From G965237725 sp965237725 (GTDB lineage: Bacteria; Pseudomonadota; Gammaproteobacteria; Arenicellales; Poriferihabitantaceae), in assembly GCA_965237725.1 (NCBI GenBank), contig OZ250151.1, positions 62,001 to 126,000 of the forward strand: a DNA stretch of 64,000 bases, in the 5' to 3' direction. Below the pieces are notes generated by a model. That model saw nothing but the letters and a program-made list of their open reading frames with translations, was not told where the DNA came from and searched no databases. A program made the translations under genes and the position numbers. Each line of letters begins with the position of its first letter. The first letter of the stretch is position 1. Below are positions 1 to 8,588 of the stretch, in pieces.

Positions 1-484
1 AACCGCGCCGACCCGCCTGGGTTAAATCGATATGGCAGCTCAATTTTCTAAGTCCCGCAACTTTTACCAATTGATACAATAAAGAGGGATTATTCAATAA
101 ACCCTGACCGTGGGTCATCAACATGGGTACCAACCCCCTGGATACGGCATATCCCACAACTTCTACCAGTTCATCGAATCGATCCGCGCCGAGATAAGCA
201 TCGACCACATCCCCACCTGTAATTTGTATGCCACCACCCTTGCCAATTAATTTTCGGTTGGCATCAATTTGTTGCTTCATTTCCTCAATAGGGATTATCG
301 GTACTTTATTCGCGCCACCTGGCAAATAGCAGTGACTACATCCAAAAGAACAATAGGACGGTCCCATGGTAAATCCACACTGTACCCAGTGACGACCAAC
401 CACCTGATTGTCCGTTTGCAGGTATTGAGGCAATGAATCCCAACGGGATTTCAACAATGCTTTTGCTTCAGAAATTTGAAACAT
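1..484 (-). CDS. Radical SAM protein, cut by the window edge
   Basis: The frame is open from an ATG at 482-484 to the window edge, giving the N-terminal 161 residues of a larger protein. Residues about 46-53 read CSFGCSHC, the CxxxCxxC motif that binds the 4Fe-4S cluster of radical SAM enzymes, followed by Y. A glycine-rich stretch further on (GKGGGIQITGGD) fits the SAM-binding GGE-like region, with GGD here. The substrate cannot be told from this half. It is divergent from the DUF547 gene at 575, with 90 bases between the start codons. The family call is firm; the reaction is unknown. Confidence 0.85.
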   Translation of the reverse strand, partial: MFQISEAKALLKSRWDSLPQYLQTDNQVVGRHWVQCGFTMGPSYCSFGCSHCYLPGGANKVPIIPIEEMKQQIDANRKLIGKGGGIQITGGDVVDAYLGADRFDELVEVVGYAVSRGLVPMLMTHGQGLLNNPSLLYQLVKVAGLRKLSCHIDLTQAGRRG

Positions 485-574
485 TTATATTAATTATTAA
501 TGAAATTATTTTATGACGAACCAACAGCGACTATGATGGTCCTATGGTATTGAAAATTATCGGAACTATTTATT

Positions 575-1423
575 ATGTTATTAAAATCTTTCGCCTTACG
601 CAAACTTTGGATACTTATATTTTGTTTAGTCTTTGGTGCGTTAACTACAATAAGTTCACAAAGCGCTGATATAAAATATGCGACGGACTCGTGGTTTACT
701 GTGCTTGAAAACTACGTTGATGACCAAGGTTTTGTAGATTATGAAGGACTCTACAATAATAGTGATGAATTGAACAATTATGTCGAAATTGTTGAATCTG
801 CAGGACCTGTAACCAACCCCGCAGAGTTTCCGACTAGAAACCACGAACTCGCTTATTATATTAATGCCTATAATGCCCTGGTTTTTCAGGGTGTACTAGA
901 CCGAGGCCCGGAAACAAAAAGCGTATGGAGCGGATTAATTTCCGGTCTGAACTTTTTTGTCCGTATGGATGTGTTGTTAGACAACGACAAAACTAATTTA
1001 CGCAATTTGGAAAACAATGTTATTCGGGAAAAATATCAGGATCCCCGAATTCATGCTGCCTTGGTATGCGCATCGGTGAGTTGCCCGAGGTTGATTAAAC
1101 AGCCCTATTCCGCTGACACCCTGGATTCTCAGTTGGATCAGTCAATCAAGGAATTTATCTCAAATCCTGATAATGTTTTCGTGGACGAAGATCAGAAAAC
1201 AGTTTACCTATCAGAGATTTTCGACTGGTTTGATATTGATTTTATTGAATATGAACGGCAGGCCGGAAATAACGATGACCCTAATCAAATTGATTACATC
1301 AATCGCTACCGCGACGCGGGTCAAAAAATCTCAAAACAATATAAAATAAAATTCTCCGACTACGACAAATCAATCAACAGTCAGGCACGAAAAACACAAA
1401 TCGCTAATCAGCAATCATCATGA
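575..1423 (+). CDS. DUF547 domain protein, exported
   Basis: This 282-residue protein has an N-terminal hydrophobic segment (residues about 9-27) ending near SSQSA, which fits a signal peptide. The body carries the DUF547 hallmarks: HELAYYINAYNALV near residue 90 and RIHAALVCASVSCPRL near 155. The function of the domain is not established; the paired Cys-Ser-Cys residues are conserved in the family. The gene is convergent with lutC, and the last 20 bases of the two coding regions overlap (1404-1423). The family assignment is secure but no function is claimed. Confidence 0.85.
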   Translation: MLLKSFALRKLWILIFCLVFGALTTISSQSADIKYATDSWFTVLENYVDDQGFVDYEGLYNNSDELNNYVEIVESAGPVTNPAEFPTRNHELAYYINAYNALVFQGVLDRGPETKSVWSGLISGLNFFVRMDVLLDNDKTNLRNLENNVIREKYQDPRIHAALVCASVSCPRLIKQPYSADTLDSQLDQSIKEFISNPDNVFVDEDQKTVYLSEIFDWFDIDFIEYERQAGNNDDPNQIDYINRYRDAGQKISKQYKIKFSDYDKSINSQARKTQIANQQSS

Positions 1424-2027
1424 CGTGGAATTTTCTCGGCCCATGAGCACCATAGACGATAGTCTGCTCGATGTCCGCTGTCTTTGACGGCCCGGTTATA
1501 AAGTTTATCGCCCTGGGCTGATTTTCAATCATCGGCCAAATTTCCTCGATGGTTGAAACCAGTGTGGATTCGAACAACACGACGACATTTATTTCTGGCA
1601 GGAAATTATGTGTAATGGGCGACCTGGGCGATGACAGCATCACTATTGTCCCCGTCTCAACGATCCCGGCATTTGCCAGGGTTATAGAGATTCTGTCGAA
1701 TTTCTCTGCTGGCCGCTGGGCGGTTTGAAATTCGTTCCAGTCCAAACTGGATATTGTCTCATCAAGAGACATCAGAACACTCAACTGTTCGTTTAACGAC
1801 AATAGATATTTCTTCACCGCCTGTGGCAAGTCGAAAATTTCGTCTAGCCGGTCACAGCTACCATGCACCTGATTCAACATGTGAATAAATTGCGAGGGCT
1901 TGTCCTTATCAAATTCTATTGCATACTCGGGCATTGGCACCTCCATAGGTATCACCGGCGGGTTGCCTTTATCCAGCGGCAAAGTCCGGTCTCGTATATT
2001 CGATAAAATAGCTTCTCTGGAATCCAT
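1404..2027 (-). CDS. lutC: LutC, lactate utilization LUD-domain protein
   Basis: This 207-residue LUD-domain protein is the third subunit of the LutABC (LldEFG) L-lactate oxidation complex, which converts lactate to pyruvate using iron-sulfur proteins. The C-terminal block INFITGPSKTADIEQT, then GAHGPRKFHV, is typical of LutC. An upstream in-frame start at 2108 exists, but the ATG at 2025-2027 is preferred: it overlaps the lutB stop codon as TAATG, a classic coupling arrangement, and gives the usual length. It is last in the pyrF-lutA-lutB-lutC run, so it is probably co-transcribed. No lactate permease lies nearby. Confidence 0.92.
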   Translation of the reverse strand: MDSREAILSNIRDRTLPLDKGNPPVIPMEVPMPEYAIEFDKDKPSQFIHMLNQVHGSCDRLDEIFDLPQAVKKYLLSLNEQLSVLMSLDETISSLDWNEFQTAQRPAEKFDRISITLANAGIVETGTIVMLSSPRSPITHNFLPEINVVVLFESTLVSTIEEIWPMIENQPRAINFITGPSKTADIEQTIVYGAHGPRKFHVMMIAD

Positions 2028-3463
2028 TATTTCGCCTTCCGTGATGTCTTCCACATCATTTGGAAAGTCGAGCCCTGGGGCGCGGGAAAATCCCGGCTCG
2101 ATGTCCATGGGGATGCGAGTGGGAGATATGAAAAACGACCTTTTTTCGACTTTGACTTAAACCCGTTTAACCAACTTAAAGGGGTAATAATCAAAGGCGT
2201 CACTAATTTATACAATCCAGGTCTGGAGGCTATGCCGTACCAGATCCACATCCCAAACCTCTGAGAAAATGTCGTTTGCCCTATTTCAACCAAATCAGCA
2301 CGATGTTGACGCAGTAATTCCGGCAAAGGAATCTTCACCGGGCAAACACTCTCACATCTTCCATTCAATGTACATGCATTGGGCAGGTGCACCGCATTCT
2401 TTTGCCCAACCAAAAGTGGTGTCAACACCGATCCCATGGGCCCAGGATAAACCCAGCCATAAGCGTGCCCGCCAATGTTGGTGTATACCGGGCAATGATT
2501 TAAACAGGCACCGCAACGAATACAACGCAGTATGTCCCGATATTTTCCATCGAGTAAATCGCTACGCCCATTATCCAGCAGGATCACATGAAATTCCTCG
2601 GGACCATCGATATCCTCACTACGTCGTGGCCCGTTAAACAGAGTCGCATACACCGACATAATCTGGCCAGTGGCGCTGCGCTTGAGTAAACGAAAAAAAC
2701 CACCAAGGGATTTCATATCCGGAATAACTTTTTCTATGCTGGCCGTTACGATATGCACTCTGGGCAAGGTTGCGGTCAAATCACCATTCCCCTCATTGGT
2801 AACGATGGCAACGGATCCCGTTTCGGCAACCAGAAAGTTTCCACCGGTAATGCCCACATCAGCGCTACAAAAATGGTCGCGAAGTATTTGGCGTGCCTGG
2901 TCCACGATGTCTTCATGTTCTGTAACCTTCTCAGTGAACCCCAGTTTCAAATGATGTTTATGAAACAAATCCGTCACGCTTTGTTTTGATTTGTGAACGG
3001 CTGGGGCAATAATATGGCTTGGAGATTCGTTGGCAAGCTGAATAATATATTCACCCAGGTCCGTCTCAATCACCTCATAACCGTGATCTTCCAAAGACTG
3101 ATTTGTACCCGCCTCTTCAGAAACCATGGACTTTCCTTTGGTTATTTTCTTTGCATTTGTTGCCTTGCAAATGTCGAGAACGATTTGATTGGCTTCCTCA
3201 CCGTTACGAGCCCAGTGCACCTTTCCACCATATTTGATCACATTGCTTTCAAACAGGGTTAAATAATATTCAAGATTCTCCAACGTATGGTTTTTTATCT
3301 CTCGACCATAGTCTCGATAAGCTTCGAAGTTTAGTAGCGCTGATACCGCCTTCTGTCTGGTATTTACAAAACCGCCTTCCGCCCGCCCCAGTGCCGCGCG
3401 CAGGTCCTCGTCGAGTAATGCCGCCCGGGATGCACCTTTAAAGTTATGGGTCAATACTTCCAC
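2027..3463 (-). CDS. lutB: LutB, iron-sulfur L-lactate oxidation protein
   Basis: This 478-residue protein matches LutB/LldF. The N-terminal LUD domain includes GKSMVSEEAG near residue 92 and GGNFLVAETGSVA near 205. The C-terminal ferredoxin-like part has two cysteine clusters, CIRCGACLNHCPVY near 312 and CTLNGRCESVCPVKIPLPEL near 361, for two 4Fe-4S clusters. The last 80 residues are the usual C-terminal extension. It is the central redox subunit between LutA and LutC in cytoplasmic lactate oxidation. The gap to lutA is 6 bases, and the lutC start overlaps the stop codon. Confidence 0.94.
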   Translation of the reverse strand: MEVLTHNFKGASRAALLDEDLRAALGRAEGGFVNTRQKAVSALLNFEAYRDYGREIKNHTLENLEYYLTLFESNVIKYGGKVHWARNGEEANQIVLDICKATNAKKITKGKSMVSEEAGTNQSLEDHGYEVIETDLGEYIIQLANESPSHIIAPAVHKSKQSVTDLFHKHHLKLGFTEKVTEHEDIVDQARQILRDHFCSADVGITGGNFLVAETGSVAIVTNEGNGDLTATLPRVHIVTASIEKVIPDMKSLGGFFRLLKRSATGQIMSVYATLFNGPRRSEDIDGPEEFHVILLDNGRSDLLDGKYRDILRCIRCGACLNHCPVYTNIGGHAYGWVYPGPMGSVLTPLLVGQKNAVHLPNACTLNGRCESVCPVKIPLPELLRQHRADLVEIGQTTFSQRFGMWIWYGIASRPGLYKLVTPLIITPLSWLNGFKSKSKKGRFSYLPLASPWTSSRDFPAPQGSTFQMMWKTSRKAK

Positions 3464-3469
3464 GAATCT

Positions 3470-4252
3470 TTAACTTTCCCCAATTCCGCTTTCCGGTTTT
3501 TCAGCCTGTAATATTTCGGCGAAGTGAAAAACCTGGGTTGTTTTACCCAACCGCTTGATTCGCCCAGCGAGATTCATCAGGCACCCTAAATCACCACCGA
3601 CAAGCACATCTGAACCCATTTTATCTGCACCCTCGATTTTATTGTCTGCAAGGCGGGTAGAGATTTCCGGATATTTGACGCAAAATGTGCCGCCAAACCC
3701 ACAGCAAATTTCAGAATTATCCAACTCCTCGATTTTGATATCCCGCGAGTCCTGCAACAATTTTCTTGGTTGAGAGCGTATTCCCAACTCCCTCAGTCCC
3801 GAGCAGGAATCGTGATAACTGATTTTTTTATTGTTCCATGCAACGCCTTCAACTGACTGGGGTTTAACGCCCAACACATCAACCAGGAACTGGGAAAGCT
3901 CGTAGGTCTTATTCGCCAACCGCTGTGCGCGTTTTAACCACTGAGCATCCTCTTGAAAGAGTTTTGGATAATGTAACTTGACCATGGCAGCACAGGAACC
4001 CGATGGCGCAACTATGTAGTCGTAATTTTCGAAGGCCTCTATAATATTTTTTGCCAGGACGTTGGCCTTGGCGCTATCACCACTGTTATACGCCGGCTGA
4101 CCACAGCAGGTTTGAACTGGAACTATCACCCGACAACCGTACATTTCGAGCAACTCAACCGTCGCAAAACCAATCTGGGGTCTGAATAAATCAACCAGGC
4201 AAGTTACAAAAAGACCTACCTCATGTTCAGGATTTTTTGCCGAATCCACCAT
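3470..4252 (-). CDS. lutA: LutA, CCG-domain iron-sulfur protein
   Basis: This 260-residue protein has two cysteine-rich CCG domains, CCGQPAYNSGD near residue 48 and CCGFGGTFCVKYPEIS near 182, as in LutA/LldE and the heterodisulfide reductase subunit D family. These motifs bind non-canonical iron-sulfur clusters. With LutB and LutC it forms the FAD-independent lactate dehydrogenase complex. The start MVDSAKN gives the family length, with the FVTCLVDLFRP opening shortly after. It lies 18 bases after pyrF on the same strand and is probably read from the same message. Confidence 0.93.
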   Translation of the reverse strand: MVDSAKNPEHEVGLFVTCLVDLFRPQIGFATVELLEMYGCRVIVPVQTCCGQPAYNSGDSAKANVLAKNIIEAFENYDYIVAPSGSCAAMVKLHYPKLFQEDAQWLKRAQRLANKTYELSQFLVDVLGVKPQSVEGVAWNNKKISYHDSCSGLRELGIRSQPRKLLQDSRDIKIEELDNSEICCGFGGTFCVKYPEISTRLADNKIEGADKMGSDVLVGGDLGCLMNLAGRIKRLGKTTQVFHFAEILQAEKPESGIGES

Positions 4253-4270
4253 ATCGATTTTGAATATTGT

Positions 4271-5092
4271 TTAAATATGCCGTAAACCGTTTATCTGATC
4301 AAACAATTGACGTGCCTGGATTTCTGCAGCCTTGGCAAAATCATCATCTTCACTGGCATAAGCCACCGACCTGGAAACATTGATAATTAGTCCGGTTTTG
4401 TTGGCGGTTAGGCCATTTTTCAACACCAGCTCCAGATCACCACCCTGGGTGCCTATTCCGGGTACAAGCAAAGGCATCTCGCCTACAAGCTTGCGAACAT
4501 CTTTGATTATTTCCGGGTATGTAGCGCCAACCACTAGACCAACATTGTTATTTTTATTCCAGGCATTGGTCGCACGTTCAGCAACGTGTTGATAAATTTC
4601 TTTATCCCCGCTTACAAGCTGTTGAAAATCGTGACTGCCCGGATTGGAAGTCTTGCACAGTATAAATACCCCACGATCCGAACATTCCAGAAATGGCTCC
4701 AGGGTATCACCACCCATGTAGGGGTTCACCGTTACCGCATCTGCCTGATAACGCTCAAATGCTTCCATCGCATACATTCGGGCGGTGGATCCAATATCTC
4801 CACGTTTCGCATCCAGGATTACTGGGGTATCAGCATAATGGTTATGGATATAGTTGATGGTTTTTTCAAGCTGTGCTTCCGCACCGAATGCGGCGTAGTA
4901 GGCGATCTGGGGCTTGAACGCACAAACCCAGGACGCCGTTGCATCAATAATGTGGGTGTTAAATTCGAAAAGTGGTTCTTTGCTGGATTTTATTTTTGCC
5001 GGAATGCGGTTCATATCCGGATCAAGCCCGACGCACAACAAAGAGTTTTTCTGATTCCAGCTGGCTTTGATTTTTTGGTTAAACGCTAACAT
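4271..5092 (-). CDS. pyrF: Orotidine 5'-phosphate decarboxylase
   Basis: PyrF decarboxylates OMP to UMP, the last step of pyrimidine synthesis. The protein is 273 residues from the ATG at 5090-5092, which opens MLAFNQKIKASW. The frame runs 25 codons further upstream, but that stretch lies outside the family alignment. The catalytic signature VILDAKRGDIGSTA is present, with LLCVGLDPD near the N-terminus. Length and signature fit the longer class of bacterial PyrF (about 270 residues). It heads the lutABC run, an odd pairing that may only reflect read-through. No strong ribosome site is visible before this ATG. Confidence 0.92.
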   Translation of the reverse strand: MLAFNQKIKASWNQKNSLLCVGLDPDMNRIPAKIKSSKEPLFEFNTHIIDATASWVCAFKPQIAYYAAFGAEAQLEKTINYIHNHYADTPVILDAKRGDIGSTARMYAMEAFERYQADAVTVNPYMGGDTLEPFLECSDRGVFILCKTSNPGSHDFQQLVSGDKEIYQHVAERATNAWNKNNNVGLVVGATYPEIIKDVRKLVGEMPLLVPGIGTQGGDLELVLKNGLTANKTGLIINVSRSVAYASEDDDFAKAAEIQARQLFDQINGLRHI

Positions 5093-5208
5093 CACATTAT
5101 TGGGAGGAACAAACAATCCGGTTATAATAATTGCTTTGCACCCTATTCTACCCGATAGCATAGACATCCTAGTACCATGACTGAGAAAATTGACATTCTA
5201 TTGAACTA

Positions 5209-6012
5209 ATGTTGCCCTATATTTGTGAAAGCGTTGAACTCCATGCATGTGTGCACGCCCCAAATCTTCTAATTGTTGACATGGGTTCTGCTGATGAATA
5301 TAGCCAGGGTCATATACCAGGGGCGATTCATCTAGACTATAGCGCGCTGCAATTGGGTCAGCCTCCCGCACCAGGGTTGCTCCCGAAACTTTCCAGTCTT
5401 GAAAATTCATTACGCCAAATCGGTCTAAACGCCAACAGTCATATAATCGCCTATGACCATGACAATAGTGCTAAAGCCTGTCGATTATTGTGGACTCTCG
5501 AAACCATTGGTCATCAAACTCATTCACTGTTAAACGGTGGGATGGCAGCCTGGATGGATTCAGGATTTGAAACCGAACAAGTGATCAATAGCGCCAAACG
5601 CGGAGATTTCACTGTGGATAACCTGGAAAACACGATTGTAGACAAAGAATATGTGTTGCAATCCTTTGACAATGAAAAAATTCAAATTCTGGATGCAAGG
5701 TCAGCTGACGAATTTAATGCCATCAAATCACAGTCCAGCCGCAAGGGTCACATACCCGGGGCAATCAATCTGGACTGGATGGATACCATAGATTCCTCGA
5801 ATAGCAAAAAATTAAAATCAAAACCAGAATTGTTAGCCATGGTTGAGGCGGCTGGGTTTTCCAAGGATAATGAAATTATTGTACATTGCCAGACCCATCG
5901 CCGCTCTTCCCATAGCTTTGTGATGCTAAGGTCCATCGGATTTAAAAACCTAAAGGCCTATCCCGGATCATGGTCCGAGTGGGGTAATGACCTGGATCTT
6001 CCTATAGCGTAG
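5209..6012 (+). CDS. Two-domain sulfurtransferase (rhodanese family)
   Basis: This 267-residue protein has two rhodanese domains. The first (about 10-125) includes EYSQGHIPGAIHLDY but lacks the cysteine: the loop reads AYDHDNSAKA, so it is a structural copy. The second (about 145-265) has KGHIPGAINLDW and the active loop CQTHRRSS with Cys227 as the likely persulfide carrier. It would move sulfane sulfur from thiosulfate or 3-mercaptopyruvate to an acceptor; the loop does not decide which. The gene is divergent from pyrF and convergent with the transglycosylase gene at 6087. Confidence 0.88.
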   Translation: MLPYICESVELHACVHAPNLLIVDMGSADEYSQGHIPGAIHLDYSALQLGQPPAPGLLPKLSSLENSLRQIGLNANSHIIAYDHDNSAKACRLLWTLETIGHQTHSLLNGGMAAWMDSGFETEQVINSAKRGDFTVDNLENTIVDKEYVLQSFDNEKIQILDARSADEFNAIKSQSSRKGHIPGAINLDWMDTIDSSNSKKLKSKPELLAMVEAAGFSKDNEIIVHCQTHRRSSHSFVMLRSIGFKNLKAYPGSWSEWGNDLDLPIA

Positions 6013-6086
6013 CCAGGAAACACCCATCATGGGTATCCGGGATACAAATCATTAGATCAGCGTGAAAACATAACCAGGCAATATGA

Positions 6087-8528
6087 TCAGGCCTCTTTCG
6101 ATTTCAATTTTGGCAATATAATTTCTTGCCCGACCCGCAAATTCGCTAATTTCAACTTTGGATTCAATCGATACAAAAGCCAGACTGGAAATCCGGAACT
6201 ATTGGACAAAGACCACACGGAATCTCCAGACAACACCCTGTACTTTTCGATTCCGACCAGATCGTAATGTTCCTTTAATGATTCACTGAGAACCTGGTGA
6301 TACTCCATCCTTTTTTGCTCAAATCGCGACACCATATCAGCGGATTCCACAGGCAGTTTTAATAACTGACCGATTCGAAGTGATTTATCTGAAGTTATTT
6401 TATTTAGTGACCGCAGCGTTTTAGTCGATCCCATGCCTAACCAGTCAGAATAATGACCTAGGGTTTCATCCGCTTCGATCCAGATTCTGTACACTGGATT
6501 GCCGCCGGACTCAGATATTGAAATACTCAAATCAGGCAATGTGTCGAGAAGATTACTCAATGACTCATTTTGAACTGTGGCGTCAGATGAACCCTGCGTA
6601 TTGGTGTCGGGCTGATTAATCTGCGCAATGGATTTGTCAACTTCGGCCAGTTGCTCAGCGGTTTCAGTGGTATTTGGGACAACCAGGCCAGGAATTTTGA
6701 GTTTTTGGCCAGGATAAATGGTTGCTTTCTTATTCAATTCATTAATGCGTTTAAGCTCCGCACAGTTCACGGAAAATCGTGCCGCAATGGAACAAGCAAA
6801 ATCCCCTTTTTGTACCAGATACTGATTGTTTTCATCGAGGGTGGTTGCTTTCGCACGGTCAGAAATTAAGCCCGGAATGACCAGCTTTTGCCCAACATAA
6901 ATGGTTGCCTTCCTGCCAAGCTGGTTTACACTGATCAAAGTTCGGCAGCTTACCGCGAATCGACTGGCAATTTTACAGGCACTGTCTCCCCGGCGTACCT
7001 TGTAAATCTTTTCTGATTGCTGCCCGCTTTTTACAATTTTCGGCTTGTCGGGGCCTTTGCTTGCACTGGAGGCAACGACAGTCAGCTTCCTGGGAATTGC
7101 CAATTTTTGACCAATAATTATTAGCGCTCTTTTTCCGAGACGATTGACATTAATCAATTCCCGGCAATTGACTTTGAGCGCCCGAGCGATTCCGCAGGCA
7201 GTATCCCCTTTTCTGACAATATAATCCTCCGATCCAGGGGCCACGGTTTCTGGAGCCAGTGATTTAAGTTTCGATATTGATGCGGCGTACTGGTCCTCTC
7301 TTTTCGGTAGTTTTAATTGATATCCCGCTGGAACCATTCTCCAGCTATGCCAGATAAATCGGGTCAAACCTAGATTCAATGGTTTTAATTCTTCTTCATC
7401 GATTTTGAACACGGATTTGATTCGGTCAATGGACGTGGAATGATCCAAAACCACGGTTTGATATTCCAGTTTTTTGGCGGGATAAAATTCTCCAAAATAT
7501 TTATGAGCATTGAGGGCAACATGACGGGCGGCGAGAAAACTGGTGTAGAAATTTTTTACAGCAATTTGAAAACTTGGAGACTTGTATTTCTCTAGAACGC
7601 TTAGATAATTCGGTTCCACCGTTGAAATGGCCCGCCGCATCCCGGTCAAACCAAAATTATAGGATGTGATGATAAACGGATTGATTTCCTGATCTGTGAT
7701 ACCAGGATCAATGGATCTGGCGAGTTCGCCAAGGGAGTTTCTCGACTTCACCAGATATCGCGCCGCACCGTGGGTTGCCGCTTCGGGGTCGAGACGTTCG
7801 TCGATCGTTGCATCCAGTTCCAGTCCAAGCACCCGAGCAGTTCTGGGCATGATTTGCCACATCCCCGCTGCCCCGGCTTTTGAATAAGCCGCTGGATTGT
7901 AGGATGATTCCACAAATGGTAAGTATCGAATTTCATTGGGAAGATCGTATTGCTTTAACACCGTATCTACCAAATAGCTGTATCGATTAAACCTTTCCAG
8001 GCCTGCAAGGAAACTGTCGCGGACGCCGCTTTGGCATCTTATTCGCTCACTGGCATTTCGTATAGTTTTGACGTTTTTTTGTGGAAATAATCCGGCCAGA
8101 TGAATCTCCTCCTTTTTAGTGATTGTTTCTCCCGATTCGATTTTCAAAGCCACGTTATACAATGCACTTTTCAATCGTTTGCGCTCATTTTTGATTTTTT
8201 TAGACACGCTTCGACCACAACCGTCACCGGTATCTACTACTGAATAGACTCTCTCAGGCAGCTTCGGATCGTGGAATATCGCGCTTTTTTTGCCCCATCC
8301 TCGGAACACATTTATCCAGAAATCAATTCTGCGTTCCAGCTCTTTTGGGCAGGGAAAATTCTCGCTGCAATTCAGTTCATGCCTGGGTAACAGGTGGTCG
8401 CCATGGGCCTGGTTTGAAGGAGAGAATGCCGTAAATAAAAAACAGCAAAACACAAGAATGGAAATTGGGTACCGACTCACAACTTGTTCTGGAATTAACG
8501 AAAATCGAAAACAGCTATTGTACGCCAA
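6087..8528 (-). CDS. MltD-like lytic murein transglycosylase with LysM repeats
   Basis: This periplasmic enzyme cleaves peptidoglycan between N-acetylmuramic acid and N-acetylglucosamine. After an N-terminal hydrophobic segment (about 20-38) comes a transglycosylase domain with FVESSYNPAAYSKAGAAGMW, the catalytic Glu near residue 208. Three clear LysM modules follow (about 433-476, 508-551, 568-612), then a weak one near 678 and a last one at about 763-810. At 813 residues it is much longer than E. coli MltD because of the extra LysM units. The longest frame starts at a TTG; the GTG at 8478-8480 would start directly before the signal segment and is plausible. The modules contain paired Cys residues. 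Confidence 0.9.
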   Translation of the reverse strand: MAYNSCFRFSLIPEQVVSRYPISILVFCCFLFTAFSPSNQAHGDHLLPRHELNCSENFPCPKELERRIDFWINVFRGWGKKSAIFHDPKLPERVYSVVDTGDGCGRSVSKKIKNERKRLKSALYNVALKIESGETITKKEEIHLAGLFPQKNVKTIRNASERIRCQSGVRDSFLAGLERFNRYSYLVDTVLKQYDLPNEIRYLPFVESSYNPAAYSKAGAAGMWQIMPRTARVLGLELDATIDERLDPEAATHGAARYLVKSRNSLGELARSIDPGITDQEINPFIITSYNFGLTGMRRAISTVEPNYLSVLEKYKSPSFQIAVKNFYTSFLAARHVALNAHKYFGEFYPAKKLEYQTVVLDHSTSIDRIKSVFKIDEEELKPLNLGLTRFIWHSWRMVPAGYQLKLPKREDQYAASISKLKSLAPETVAPGSEDYIVRKGDTACGIARALKVNCRELINVNRLGKRALIIIGQKLAIPRKLTVVASSASKGPDKPKIVKSGQQSEKIYKVRRGDSACKIASRFAVSCRTLISVNQLGRKATIYVGQKLVIPGLISDRAKATTLDENNQYLVQKGDFACSIAARFSVNCAELKRINELNKKATIYPGQKLKIPGLVVPNTTETAEQLAEVDKSIAQINQPDTNTQGSSDATVQNESLSNLLDTLPDLSISISESGGNPVYRIWIEADETLGHYSDWLGMGSTKTLRSLNKITSDKSLRIGQLLKLPVESADMVSRFEQKRMEYHQVLSESLKEHYDLVGIEKYRVLSGDSVWSLSNSSGFPVWLLYRLNPKLKLANLRVGQEIILPKLKSKEA

Positions 8529-8588
8529 TTTGACTGATGCGGTGGTTTAGCGATATAACCAGACTACATCAATTTCATCAATTTCAAT

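Noticed and set aside
2028..2108. Upstream start for lutC
   Set aside because: It lies wholly inside lutB; the ATG overlapping the lutB stop codon gives normal length and coupling.
5192..5197. TTGACA as a -35 box for the sulfurtransferase gene
   Set aside because: It lies only 11 bases before the ATG, leaving no room for a -10 box and leader.
6036..6053. ACCCAT-C-ATGGGT hairpin and nearby GTATCC-G-GGATAC between convergent genes
   Set aside because: Both stems are only 6 bases and no T run follows on either strand, so a terminator is not supported.
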